NCBI GenBank assembly: GCA_016296345.1
Contig: JAEDJL010000009.1
Coordinates: forward strand, 1-47,877
DNA from: Bacteroidales bacterium
Lineage (GTDB): Bacteria > Bacteroidota > Bacteroidia > Bacteroidales > P3
Reading direction: 5' to 3'
DNA length: 47,877 bases
The position numbers were made by a program, and so were the translations under genes. Below, one piece after another: positions 41,130 to 47,877 of the stretch; the first letter of the stretch is position 1, and the number at the start of each line of letters is the position of its first letter. Below the pieces are notes generated by a model. That model saw nothing but the letters and a program-made list of their open reading frames with translations. It made no database searches and was not told the origin of the DNA.

Positions 41130-41300
41130 ATGAAAATAAGACGAACGACTATAATGACGATTGTATTTGTCATATTGATTTTTGCTTCTGCCGTTGCAGC
41201 TGTCTATTTTGCAAACAGACACGCCGCAAAAGCCTGCAAAGCAACGACAGAACAAGTATCCCTTTTTATCAATTCAAAAAATCTTAATCATGGAATTTAG
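41130..41300 (+). CDS. Small single-pass membrane protein, copy 1 (56 aa)
   Basis: The 56 residues start at ATG 41130 (MKIRRTTIMTIVFVIL); longer in-frame starts lie inside the repressor gene. One hydrophobic helix (about residues 8-28) follows a basic N-terminus, so the C-terminal tail should face the periplasm. Its start closely resembles the 79-residue protein at 42042 (MKIRKTTIAVAIFAL...), indicating duplication. It overlaps the second permease gene by 11 nt through the same ATGGAATTTAG junction used between the ATPase and permease 1. It could be a regulatory subunit of the exporter, or a small exported peptide. Confidence 0.7.
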   Translation: MKIRRTTIMTIVFVILIFASAVAAVYFANRHAAKACKATTEQVSLFINSKNLNHGI

Positions 41301-42039
41301 TTTTAGAAGATTGTTTCTTGCAATCAAGCGATTGTTTGTAACAGACAGCAAAGACATTTTCTATAATGCCTTGGTGTTGTTGGCATTGGGAGCGGCAACT
41401 CCTCTTATTCACAAGATGATGTGTCCTTTTGATTACTCCACAATGGCGTTTGTTTATGCCTGCATCATGATTTTTTCGTGCATTGCGGTCAAATCTTTTG
41501 GCGATTTCAAGACCAAGGCAAGACGATGTGTCGGAATTTTGCTTCCTTGCTCTGTTTTGGAAAAGTATGTTGCCGAGTTTGTTTATGTCTTTGTGGTAAA
41601 GAATGCTTTTTTGTTGGCAGCTTTGTTTGTCAGTGTGCCTCTTGGCGACTTTATTGCAGGCACTGCAAGCAACATATCGACAGATTTTAAGGATCTTGTC
41701 TCTACTTTGACGATGCAAAGCTTCCCGAAAGAAATTGCAATAATGCTTATAGCATCTTGCTTTGTGTATTTCTTCGGCTCGTTGTGCTTCAAGAAGCTCT
41801 CACTTTTGAAAACCTACTTGGTAGTTCAAGTGATAGGCATTTTTATTCTTGCAAGCGTTGCACAATTCTTGGTGAGCGAGGTTGCAATCTTGCAAATGGT
41901 CGAACAAAGTGAGTACTTTATGGACTTCTATTCAGCTTTCTTTTCGACAATACTCGATTATGCCTTTTGGACTTCGGTAGTTGTCATGGTATTCTTTATT
42001 GTCATTACATTTTTCAGATTAAAAGAAGAAAGGATTTAG
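41290..42039 (+). CDS. ABC-2-type permease, copy 2
   Basis: A 249-residue membrane protein (start ATG 41290, MEFSFRRLFLAIKRLF) with about six helices, near residues 24-42, 48-66, 95-118, 145-165, 170-195 and 218-242. Its beginning and end match permease 1 (MEFS start, RLKEER end), while the middle has diverged. It has no ATPase gene of its own in the window, so it may share the one at 39174, giving a heterodimeric exporter. It ends 2 nt before the second small protein. Confidence 0.8.
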   Translation: MEFSFRRLFLAIKRLFVTDSKDIFYNALVLLALGAATPLIHKMMCPFDYSTMAFVYACIMIFSCIAVKSFGDFKTKARRCVGILLPCSVLEKYVAEFVYVFVVKNAFLLAALFVSVPLGDFIAGTASNISTDFKDLVSTLTMQSFPKEIAIMLIASCFVYFFGSLCFKKLSLLKTYLVVQVIGIFILASVAQFLVSEVAILQMVEQSEYFMDFYSAFFSTILDYAFWTSVVVMVFFIVITFFRLKEERI

Positions 42040-42041
42040 CG

Positions 42042-42281
42042 ATGAAAATAAGAAAAACGACGATAGCAGTTGCAATTTTCGCTCTTTGCGTCATTGCATC
42101 GGTATTTGTGGCATTCAATATTGCCAATCACAGAGGAATGAACGCCTATCGAAAAGCCGAAAAGGCAGGACACAGTCTGATAGACGAGAAAGAATTTTAC
42201 AAACAAACGATAAACTTTTTTGGAGATGAAGAAATTGAAATATCTGACAGCCTTAGCGATAATTCTAAGTGCAATTTGTAG
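42042..42281 (+). CDS. Small single-pass membrane protein, copy 2 (79 aa)
   Basis: From ATG 42042 (MKIRKTTIAVAIFALCVIASVF) this is 79 residues: a basic start, one helix (about 8-30), then a charged tail rich in Glu, Asp and Lys. It is a longer version of the 56-residue protein at 41130. Its last 56 nt overlap the outer-membrane barrel gene in another frame, so the tail sequence is constrained by both. Function unknown; its constant place after a permease suggests an accessory subunit. Confidence 0.65.
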   Translation: MKIRKTTIAVAIFALCVIASVFVAFNIANHRGMNAYRKAEKAGHSLIDEKEFYKQTINFFGDEEIEISDSLSDNSKCNL

Positions 42282-44745
42282 CAGCCAAATGTTGGCTCAA
42301 ACAGTGATAAACGGCAATATAATCGATGCAAACACCGAAAAGCCGATAGAGTTTTGCAACATTGCCGTAATAGAAGAACAAAGCGGCAAAATGATTACGG
42401 GAACAACGACAGACAATAGCGGAAAGTTCTCTCTGAAAGTGCAAAGCACAAAGCCATGTCTTCTGAAAGCCACCTTTATCGGCTATCAGGAGTTGAGCAT
42501 AGGGCTTAATATGCAAGACTTTGCCGAAAAGAAAAAAGAAAGTGTTCGCATGGACAATCTGAGAATGGCTCCTGCGAGCGAAACTCTCGAAGAGGTGAAG
42601 ATAATCGGCAGAATAAAGCAATTTGAAATGAACGCCGACCGTCTTGTAATGAACATCGACCAAGCCACAACGGCAACCGTGGTAAATGCTTTCGAGCTTT
42701 TGAGAAAAGTTCCGGGCGTTTCGATTGACAAAGACGAGAATTTGACGCTCAATGGTCGCTCCGGAGTGTTGTTTCAGTTCAATGGAAGAGACATGAAAAT
42801 CGGTTGGGAAGCCGTAAAAGCCATGTTGAAAGGCATGAACCCCGCTCAAATAGAACGATTTGAGGTTATTACAAACCCTTCTGCCAAATACGATGCCGAA
42901 GGTACTGCGGGAATAATCAATATCTTGATGAAGAAGAACCAAAGTCGCGGTTTCAATGGCTCAATCAACGCAGGAGGACACTATTCGGAGAGTTTCTCTG
43001 CTCATGGCGGCATAAACCTCAACTATGTCGATGATAAATGGACAACATCCTTCAATTACGATGGTTCTTTGTTCCAAAACAAAATCACAAACGCCTCTTG
43101 GCGACAGGTTGTTCAAGAATCGGACACTACATTGTTCGATATGCCGCCCTTTGAGGTCAATCCCAAGTTCCAGGGACACAATTTGTCTTTCTCAACCGAC
43201 TATTTGATAGACGAAAACAACTCGGTGGGAATATATGCCGCCTTTAACAACAACTCCCAACCCGAAATGCTGACCTCAACTCGCGAAAACATCTCTCACA
43301 GTCCCGATTTGAGTTCGTTTGTCAGCTCTGTGGTTTACGACCAAAGCAATTTGAGCCACGGAAACAACTTCCTTGCAGGAGCAAACTACATTCACAAGTT
43401 TGACAGCTTGGGAACAAAGCTCCAACTTGACCTCAGTGCAACGGCAAACTCCTCACTCAACAAACGAAATACCGAAAGCCGTTACTTCATTCTTGCAAAC
43501 GACAGCACAACAGCAAGAGAAAGACTGAAACACACAACAAACGGAAGCTACCAATCTTATGTTGCCAAGTTGGACTTTCAAAAACCCACAAAGACTTGGG
43601 GAACTTTTGAAGCAGGAGTAAAAGTGGCTTTCACCTCATTGGACAACAGCTTCGAGAGTGTTGGTAACAATCTGACAAAAAGCACTTTTATTCAAAAGGA
43701 AGGAATAGTCTCCGAGCAGAGTGAGCAAGACAACTTCCTCTTTTCGGAAGACATTGTTGCAGCATACCTTTCTTATTCAAAAAACTTTGGAATGAAGACC
43801 TCGCTCAGGGCAGGTTTGAGATTTGAACACACCTTTACCGAAGGGGTTTCGCAACTTACAGACTCTGTAAACAGCAATTCTTATTCGGATTTGTTCCCGA
43901 GTGTTTCGATAAACCACAACTTCAACAAGTTCAACTCCCTTTCTTTGAGCTACAACTACCGCATTTCTCGTCCCGACTACTCACAACTCAACCCTTTTGT
44001 GCAGAAAACTTCCGACTATATCTACCATAGCGGCAACCCTTTGCTCAAACCACAGTACTCACACAACTTAAGCCTCAACTATTCCTTGTTCTACATGGCA
44101 TTTTTGAGCGTAAACTACGGCTATACCGACGACTTTGTGAGCGAAGAAGTGGTTTTGCTCTCCGGAAGCGGTGCAGTGTTGCAACGTCCCGGCAATATAG
44201 CCAAAAATCAGAACCTCAACGTAGGATTGAGCCTTGTTGTTCCCGTTGGTAAATGGCTGTTTTTCAACTTTTTCGGACAGATGAACTACACCACCGTTCA
44301 ATCGGGAAGCGGATTTGGAGCGATTGACATCGAAAACACCTCATATATGTTCTTTGCAAACGCCAACTTCAACCTTCCGAAGAAGTTTAAGTTCTCACTA
44401 AGCGGCTATTATATGTCGGGAGGCTTGTGGGCGATTTACGAATATGACGCTTCGTACTCGATGAACTTGGGACTTTCGAGAGCCTTTCTCAAAGATGACA
44501 GGCTGAATGTCAATCTGAGCGTAAACAATCTGCTTGCCAAACGAGACATAAAGGTCGATTTCTCTCACAACGGCATAACTCAAAGCTCCACAACCCACAT
44601 TCCGGGAGTTATGTTGTCGCTCGATATTCGCTACAACTTCGGAAGCGTTTACCAAAACAAGAAGTTGAGCAAGATAAAGACCGACGACATGGACGAAAGA
44701 ACCAAAGGAGGCAAAGGACAAGCAGCACAAGGCACGATGAAATAA
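42226..44745 (+). CDS. Outer-membrane TonB-receptor-like barrel with CarboxypepD-like domain
   Basis: An 839-residue outer-membrane protein from ATG 42226 (MKKLKYLTALAII, signal peptide ending LAQ near residue 24); the codon TTG at 42220 is a less likely start. Residues about 26-110 form a carboxypeptidase-regulatory-like beta-sandwich (VINGNIIDANTEKPIEFCNI). About 120-230 form a plug domain with LLRKVPGVSIDKDENLTLNG and INPAQIERFEVITNPSAKYD-type motifs (AQIERFEVITNPSAKYDAEG). The rest is a long barrel of the OMP_b-brl_3 type, ending DDMDERTKGGKG. No clear TonB box was seen. It overlaps the small protein by 56 nt and is the last gene of the ABC/GntR operon, so the two systems probably work across both membranes. 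Confidence 0.85.
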   Translation: MKKLKYLTALAIILSAICSSQMLAQTVINGNIIDANTEKPIEFCNIAVIEEQSGKMITGTTTDNSGKFSLKVQSTKPCLLKATFIGYQELSIGLNMQDFAEKKKESVRMDNLRMAPASETLEEVKIIGRIKQFEMNADRLVMNIDQATTATVVNAFELLRKVPGVSIDKDENLTLNGRSGVLFQFNGRDMKIGWEAVKAMLKGMNPAQIERFEVITNPSAKYDAEGTAGIINILMKKNQSRGFNGSINAGGHYSESFSAHGGINLNYVDDKWTTSFNYDGSLFQNKITNASWRQVVQESDTTLFDMPPFEVNPKFQGHNLSFSTDYLIDENNSVGIYAAFNNNSQPEMLTSTRENISHSPDLSSFVSSVVYDQSNLSHGNNFLAGANYIHKFDSLGTKLQLDLSATANSSLNKRNTESRYFILANDSTTARERLKHTTNGSYQSYVAKLDFQKPTKTWGTFEAGVKVAFTSLDNSFESVGNNLTKSTFIQKEGIVSEQSEQDNFLFSEDIVAAYLSYSKNFGMKTSLRAGLRFEHTFTEGVSQLTDSVNSNSYSDLFPSVSINHNFNKFNSLSLSYNYRISRPDYSQLNPFVQKTSDYIYHSGNPLLKPQYSHNLSLNYSLFYMAFLSVNYGYTDDFVSEEVVLLSGSGAVLQRPGNIAKNQNLNVGLSLVVPVGKWLFFNFFGQMNYTTVQSGSGFGAIDIENTSYMFFANANFNLPKKFKFSLSGYYMSGGLWAIYEYDASYSMNLGLSRAFLKDDRLNVNLSVNNLLAKRDIKVDFSHNGITQSSTTHIPGVMLSLDIRYNFGSVYQNKKLSKIKTDDMDERTKGGKGQAAQGTMK

Positions 44746-44779
44746 CACACGAAAGTAATTTTTTCATACACCCGATTTG

Positions 44780-44860
44780 ACAAGACGGCGTTTTCAGTAA
44801 AATGAAACGCCGTTTTGGCAAAATAAAACGGCGTTCTGTTTGAGTAGAACGCCGTTTCAA
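44780..44860. repeat. Family B array B5 (four units)
   Basis: Cores begin at 44786 (CGGCGTTTT), 44808 (CGCCGTTTT), 44829 (CGGCGTTCT) and 44850 (CGCCGTTTC); spacing is 22, 21 and 21 bp. Core orientation alternates, so neighbouring cores can pair as hairpins. It lies 40 nt after the barrel stop codon and may serve as its terminator. Confidence 0.85.
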
Positions 44861-44981
44861 TTTACTAATACCTTAGAAAACAGGACGTCCTATTGTTGGT
44901 TTGATAGAAACAGAATGGGCAAAAGCATTAAATAATGACTTCAATTTATATACTCTTTTCTGCACTCCATACGGTTGATAA

Positions 44982-45093
44982 CAGAATTATCAAAAAATTT
45001 TTGGCGTGATAATGGTATTATCTTCCTATGATAATCAGATTATCACGCCGTGATAATTCGATTATCAAACTGATATGTGGTTTGATAATCCTG
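44982..45093. repeat. Family A dyad-array element A4 (three units)
   Basis: The left end is CAGAATTATCAAAAAATTTTT (one mismatch from the family, read from 44982). Units lie at 45007-45023, 45029-45045 and 45051-45067, at an exact 22-bp pitch with spacers tccta and cgccg. A slightly altered linker follows, and the right end is TGATAATCCTG (45083-45093). It lies between converging genes, 120 bp from array B5. The gap 44861-44981 has only a 33-codon open frame with no recognised homology. Confidence 0.85.
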
Positions 45094-45132
45094 TTTTGTG
45101 CTTTGCAAACTTGGAAATTATTCTCTGTAACT

Positions 45133-45168
45133 GCCGAAAAAAGAAGTCCGAGGCAGGACGCCTCGGAC
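45133..45168 (-). terminator. Terminator of the 765-residue surface-protein gene
   Basis: GTCCGAGGC (45146-45154) and GCCTCGGAC (45160-45168) form a perfect 9-bp stem with a 5-nt loop; on the minus strand TTCTTTTTTC follows. It is 50 nt past the stop codon. Confidence 0.8.
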
Positions 45169-45218
45169 ACCACAAGAAAAAAGAACTTTTAATGAAAAAG
45201 TTTTATTATTTCCGTCTC

Positions 45219-47516
45219 CTATTCGACAACAATTTTCGATGAGCTTACGCTCTTGCCGTCTTGCACTTTCAAAACGTATGCTCCCGATGCCACATTGTTC
45301 AAATCAAATGTTCTGTCGCTTGTCTCATATACCTTTTGTCCCAAAGCGTTATAGACTTCTGTGCGAACGTTCTTTCCACCGTAGATTGCGATTGAACGAT
45401 TGTTGTTTACAACTCTCACGCTCTCAACTTCGGCAACATCAGCTATCGAAACATTGTTCTTGTTTATCAAAAGTTTGAAACGGTCTGCGTTTTCGCCCTC
45501 TGTAATGTCGGTAGTGTACACATCTCCTTCACTCATTACTACTTCCACTGCTCCGTCAAGCAAGGTAAGTGAGTAACCCTCGGGAATATTATCTGCAACA
45601 ATCTCGACGCTTCTGCTTTCGGAAGACTTGATATTCATGGTTGCCGTGTAGTTTGTCGAACTTACTTCCTCCTTGCAAAGATTTATTCCGTTGCAAACCA
45701 AATAAGGCTCTGCCACACTGCCGTCTCCAAACATCTTATTTGCATCGTAAATATCATATCCGTCAGAAGCATCATCGTTTTGAGCAAACATAACAGGCAC
45801 TTTGTAACCATTTGTTGCAACAGATACTCTTACAAACTCACGCTCTGCACTCTTGCTCTTTGAAGAAGAAGGGTAATTAAAAGTAATACCAGTCTGTCCG
45901 TCTGCCATATTTACAAAGAAACCGTCTCCGACAATGATTGATTCGCTTGCACCACTAAAAAAAGCATCAAACGTCGAACCATTGTATAGGTAAACACCGT
46001 CATGAATTTTGCCTGCGTTATTGGTAAGAAAAGTAGATATACTCAAATTCTTCATATAAGGATTAGCCAATGCAAACCAACGTCCTGTTTCTGCAGAGCG
46101 TTCTCCTGCATAAGGATAAGTCATAGTCATAGCAGATGTATCGCCCACAACAGAACCAAGACGGATATTGTAACTTTCATCTTCGAGATACACAAACATA
46201 CCATTTCCTCTTGCAAGAGTGTCTTGTTGTCCGCCTGCAATATAGTGAAGATAATCCTCACTCCATTCATTATTGTCATAATTAAATCTCAAAGCCCACA
46301 TTGCAGGAGCATCACTTGCTGCCAAAGGTGCAATATCAGAAGACAAAGGCAAGCCTATGAAATTCCATGCGTGATATATTTGCTTTGCACATACAACTTT
46401 ATTAGCCTTAAACTCTTTCTTAGTTGGATCTAAGAACTTAGGCAAATTCTGTATATCATTTATTGACATACCTGACTCAATAATCAAAGTACCTGTAAAC
46501 TCTCCTTCTTGAAGATTTTTCAAATCAACTATTGCTCCTGCCATGAGTACAATGTCTCCGTTTACGTTTGTTTTGTTTGAAAATTTCAATTCTCCGCCGT
46601 TACCTACAATAATAGTTCCCGTAACTTCTGCATTATCGTGTTTTAGGTCAAGAAATCCTCCTGTTTCTACTATGATATTTCCTGTAACAGACGAATGATC
46701 ATTATCCAACTTTACATTGCTTCCATTCTGACAAAAGACATCGCCGGTAACTGCTCCTTGTATTTTACTATCGCCACTTGCATCAAACACAACACTTCCG
46801 ACAACTGAAGAATTTGGACCCAACGTCAGCTTGCTACCATTCTCACAAGTGATATCACCCTCTACGCTTCCTTTTATTTGGCTATCTCCACTTGCATCAA
46901 ATACAATATTACCGGTAACCGAAGATTGTTGGTCTAATATCAACTTGCTGCCATTTTCGCAAGTGATATTGCCATTCACGCTTCCTTTTATATGGCTGTC
47001 ATCACTTGCATTCAATGTAATATTGCCGGCAATCACAGATTGTTCTTCTGCAGTTAGCTTTCCGTTATCTCCGCAAACTATATTACCGGTAACCACAGCA
47101 GCTGCGTTCTTCTTTAATTTTAGTTCGCCTCTTTCTACTTGTATATCGCCGGTTATACTTCCGCTAAGTTCAATATTGCCGGCTTTATCACCGTATCCCA
47201 AAACGATAGTCGGACAAGCCAAACTACTGCCTTGTTCTATCTTTAAGAGACGTCCTTCCTTTACTATCACAGATGTTGCCACTGCATCAGTGGTGTTTTT
47301 TATATCCATATCTTTGACAATATTTACGCTGTCAATCAATGTAGGAATGGAAACACCCGTAGTAGTTGTTGTACCTGCAAGACGCCAGTTGGTCGAATCA
47401 GCCCAACCATTATTTGCCTTGCCTGTGTTTTCAAGATTTCTTGGCGTATTAGTTTGTGCAGACAGCCCTCCTGCAACAAGGGTTAGCAAGAGTGCAAAAA
47501 TACTTAATCTTTTCAT
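45219..47516 (-). CDS. Large T9SS surface protein with beta-helix repeats
   Basis: A 765-residue secreted protein. I start at ATG 47516 (MKRLSIFALLL, signal peptide ending LSAQ), 8 nt after a strong AGGAGG that overlaps the end of the small upstream gene; a GTG at 47519 is the alternative. Residues about 25-110 hold a W...NW..D.VNI element shared with the 1011-residue protein. Residues about 110-370 are short repeated strands of beta-helix type, with three near-identical 38-residue copies. About 385-690 share the motif order of the 1011-residue protein (AWNFIGLPL, GMFVYL, WFALANPYM, GDGFFVNM). The C-terminal 70 residues are a T9SS sorting domain (VYNALGQKVYETSD, LNNVASGAYVLKV, SSKIVV). Likely an adhesin or surface-layer component. 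Confidence 0.85.
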   Translation of the reverse strand: MKRLSIFALLLTLVAGGLSAQTNTPRNLENTGKANNGWADSTNWRLAGTTTTTGVSIPTLIDSVNIVKDMDIKNTTDAVATSVIVKEGRLLKIEQGSSLACPTIVLGYGDKAGNIELSGSITGDIQVERGELKLKKNAAAVVTGNIVCGDNGKLTAEEQSVIAGNITLNASDDSHIKGSVNGNITCENGSKLILDQQSSVTGNIVFDASGDSQIKGSVEGDITCENGSKLTLGPNSSVVGSVVFDASGDSKIQGAVTGDVFCQNGSNVKLDNDHSSVTGNIIVETGGFLDLKHDNAEVTGTIIVGNGGELKFSNKTNVNGDIVLMAGAIVDLKNLQEGEFTGTLIIESGMSINDIQNLPKFLDPTKKEFKANKVVCAKQIYHAWNFIGLPLSSDIAPLAASDAPAMWALRFNYDNNEWSEDYLHYIAGGQQDTLARGNGMFVYLEDESYNIRLGSVVGDTSAMTMTYPYAGERSAETGRWFALANPYMKNLSISTFLTNNAGKIHDGVYLYNGSTFDAFFSGASESIIVGDGFFVNMADGQTGITFNYPSSSKSKSAEREFVRVSVATNGYKVPVMFAQNDDASDGYDIYDANKMFGDGSVAEPYLVCNGINLCKEEVSSTNYTATMNIKSSESRSVEIVADNIPEGYSLTLLDGAVEVVMSEGDVYTTDITEGENADRFKLLINKNNVSIADVAEVESVRVVNNNRSIAIYGGKNVRTEVYNALGQKVYETSDRTFDLNNVASGAYVLKVQDGKSVSSSKIVVE
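46720..47060. repeat. 114-bp coding tandem repeat
   Basis: Three copies, marked by the word CACTTGCATC or CACTTGCATT at 46775, 46889 and 47003, are exactly 114 bp (38 codons) apart. Each encodes a DASGDS/DASDDS turn, a KGSV segment, then ENGSK and SSVTGNI. Similarity at the DNA level shows recent duplication or gene conversion. Confidence 0.8.
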
Positions 47517-47519
47517 CAC

Positions 47520-47753
47520 TTATTCCTCCTTTGTTCTGTTGTTACGATAAACTTTTACTCCTGCAAATCCGCCTGCCAAGCCAAGCAACAAAAGAGTTGC
47601 AGGTGCAAGAGGTCCTTTTACCTGATTGGTATTATCTTCCGGACTCTGGACACTATAAGTTTTAGCAGGCGGAAGAGGTACACTCGGTGCGAATGCATAG
47701 CTTGCAATGCCGAATAGGCTGACTGCAAGTGTCAAAATCATTTTCTTTGTCAT
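47520..47753 (-). CDS. Small secreted protein with C-terminal membrane tail (CTERM-like)
   Basis: A 77-residue protein: signal peptide (residues 1-20, ending SYAFA), a short Pro-rich mature part (PSVPLPPAK, then Asn, Gln and Asp), and the tail PLAPATLLLLGLAGGF, AGVKVYRNNRTKEE. The tail shares PLA-ATLLL-GL--GF--VK-YRN with the 94-residue protein at 26115. Its stop codon is directly followed by the start region of the 765-residue surface protein, whose ribosome-binding site lies inside this gene. The order (small, then large) is opposite to the other locus. The tail could be a sorting signal for membrane anchoring and cleavage, or a plain membrane anchor. Confidence 0.75.
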   Translation of the reverse strand: MTKKMILTLAVSLFGIASYAFAPSVPLPPAKTYSVQSPEDNTNQVKGPLAPATLLLLGLAGGFAGVKVYRNNRTKEE

Positions 47754-47824
47754 TTTTTCTTTTTTTACGTTTAACTTCTTTTTTCATTTCGGTCAAACAG
47801 CAACTCAGACTGTTTAACGCCGTG

Positions 47825-47856
47825 CAAAAATATGACACTTCCAAACAATCTCCAAA
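47825..47856 (-). promoter_or_regulatory. Promoter of the small-protein plus T9SS-protein unit
   Basis: On the minus strand TTTG (47856-47853), exactly 20 nt, then TATTTTTG (47832-47825): a full consensus match. The leader to ATG 47753 would be about 65 nt. Confidence 0.7.
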
Positions 47857-47877
47857 TCGCTTGATTTCCAAAGAAAT

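Noticed and set aside
44877..44974. A 33-codon open frame (GRPIVGLIETEWAKAL...) between arrays B5 and A4
   Set aside because: Too short, no start codon or family match; it may be a gene remnant, but nothing supports it.

Overview
The window looks like chromosomal DNA of a Bacteroidales bacterium (phylum Bacteroidota). Four things point there. Many promoters read TTG or TTTG, then about 19-20 nt, then TAnnTTTG. The tmRNA encodes the tag GENNYALAA. Secreted proteins carry type IX secretion (T9SS) C-terminal sorting domains. Outer-membrane TonB/CarboxypepD-type barrels, SpoIID, LpxB and SurA-like folding factors are present. The species cannot be fixed from sequence alone; the Porphyromonas/Bacteroides side of the order is a reasonable guess.

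Layout. 1-4.5 kb is an AT-richer accessory end: a decayed ISL3 transposase, a Panacea-type toxin-antitoxin pair, a small beta-barrel, a long nested hairpin that may be an RNA, and two orphan lipoproteins. 4.8-5.5 kb holds divergent tRNA-Asp and tmRNA genes with near-consensus promoters. 5.5-9.1 kb (minus) carries gpsA, coupled to an M49-type metallopeptidase lipoprotein, and a GtrA-like protein. 9.2-14.4 kb (plus) is a run of surE, a small membrane protein, lpxB, a SpoIID-domain protein, a thioredoxin-like protein and a cysteine desulfidase. 14.5-19.2 kb has an M64 peptidase (minus), then queD, an AI-2E-family transporter, crcB and a MerR regulator. 19.2-26.4 kb has an Omp28/T9SS protein (minus), dxs, a 1011-residue surface protein and a small tail-anchored partner. 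26.4-33.7 kb (plus) is guaB, two parvulin-type PPIases, a MoxR ATPase and an OmpA-like secreted protein. 34-38.9 kb (minus) holds dprA and a GH16-GH29 glycosidase pair. 39.1-44.7 kb (plus) is a GntR/YtrA-regulated ABC-permease operon with internal duplication, ending in an outer-membrane barrel. 45.2-47.8 kb (minus) is a second small-protein plus large T9SS-protein pair.

Three things stand out. (1) Two families of short dyad arrays recur in the window. Family A has 17-bp palindromes of the type TGATAATCnGATTATCA on a 22-bp pitch, with 1-4 units inside an outer inverted repeat (four loci). Family B has a CGGCGTTT/CGCCGTTT core on a 21-bp pitch (four clear arrays plus one single unit). One family B array lies in frame inside the gene for the 1011-residue surface protein. 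(2) Two unlinked loci each pair a large secreted surface protein with a tiny protein that has a signal peptide and a shared C-terminal membrane tail, which suggests a surface-assembly or anchoring module. (3) The YtrA/ABC operon contains duplicated permease and single-pass small-protein genes and runs directly into a large outer-membrane barrel gene, suggesting a trans-envelope system. All functions are inferred from sequence patterns; no database search was run.
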